DNA of 6,182 bases. Origin: Pseudomonadota bacterium. GTDB lineage: Bacteria > Pseudomonadota > Alphaproteobacteria > Acetobacterales > Acetobacteraceae. Position numbers and translations under genes: made by a program. The notes beneath the pieces are model-generated. The model saw only the letters and a list, made by a program, of their open reading frames with translations, was not told the origin of the DNA and did no database searches. Shown here in pieces: positions 6,133 to 6,182 of the stretch; position 1 is the first letter of the stretch; each line of letters starts with the position of its first letter. Location: positions 1-6,182 of the forward strand of contig JAKAZJ010000129.1 of assembly GCA_021826565.1 (NCBI GenBank). Reading direction: 5' to 3'.

Positions 6133-6182
6133 GACAGGTTCTGAGCAGATTTGCGTCGACCGCCACATGATATGCCTAAACG

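Larger units (their letters stand above)
6034..6182 (-). promoter_or_regulatory. Leader region of the transporter operon
   Basis: This stretch is visibly less GC-rich than the genes and shows no convincing coding sequence. It holds the permease ribosome binding site, a tandem octamer, and repeated CGATTGGCAA boxes. I could not assign a sigma-70 promoter with good -35 and -10 hexamers at proper spacing, and the TTGGCA and TTGC elements do not have sigma-54 spacing. A minus-strand TAG at 6178-6176 might end an upstream gene, but too little of it is visible to say. Confidence 0.5.

Noticed and set aside
6034..6168. 45-residue N-terminal extension of the permease from ATG 6168
   Set aside because: There is no Shine-Dalgarno evidence or family similarity, the composition is less GC-rich, and the better supported ATG is at 6033.

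Overview
The window looks like a high-GC alphaproteobacterial chromosome segment. The Rhodospirillales/Acetobacteraceae are a plausible home, but this is inferred from protein style, GC-rich codons and the mutS-glnD pairing, not from a database match. No rRNA, tRNA, CRISPR array, insertion sequence or phage gene is visible. Coding density is very high, and the only gap between genes longer than 50 bases is the last ~150 bases.

Region 1 (plus strand, 2-3488) is housekeeping. It holds the 3' third of mutS (mismatch repair ATPase, cut by the left edge) and then a complete glnD, the PII uridylyltransferase/uridylyl-removing enzyme that is the nitrogen sensor of proteobacteria. The two are nearly contiguous, with 10 bases between the mutS stop and the preferred glnD ATG. 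They are probably cotranscribed.

Region 2 (minus strand, 6033 down to 3502) is a compact three-gene set read in the opposite direction and convergent with glnD. In transcription order it encodes an ABC importer permease of the nitrate/sulfonate/taurine class, its ATPase (start overlapping the permease stop by 4 bases, GTGA), and after 43 bases an alpha/beta hydrolase resembling 3-oxoadipate enol-lactonase. The likely logic is uptake of a small organic anion or ester-like compound followed by, or linked to, hydrolysis. The substrate cannot be read from the sequence, and no substrate-binding protein gene lies in the window.

Region 3 (6034-6182) is the leader of the transporter operon. It is less GC-rich and holds a 10-base direct repeat, a tandem octamer that duplicates the Shine-Dalgarno core, and no convincing gene.

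Nothing here amounts to a clearly new biological system. The points most worth a second look are a hairpin that appears to bury the hydrolase ribosome binding site, the coupling of a PcaD-like hydrolase to an importer, and the repeat-bearing leader.
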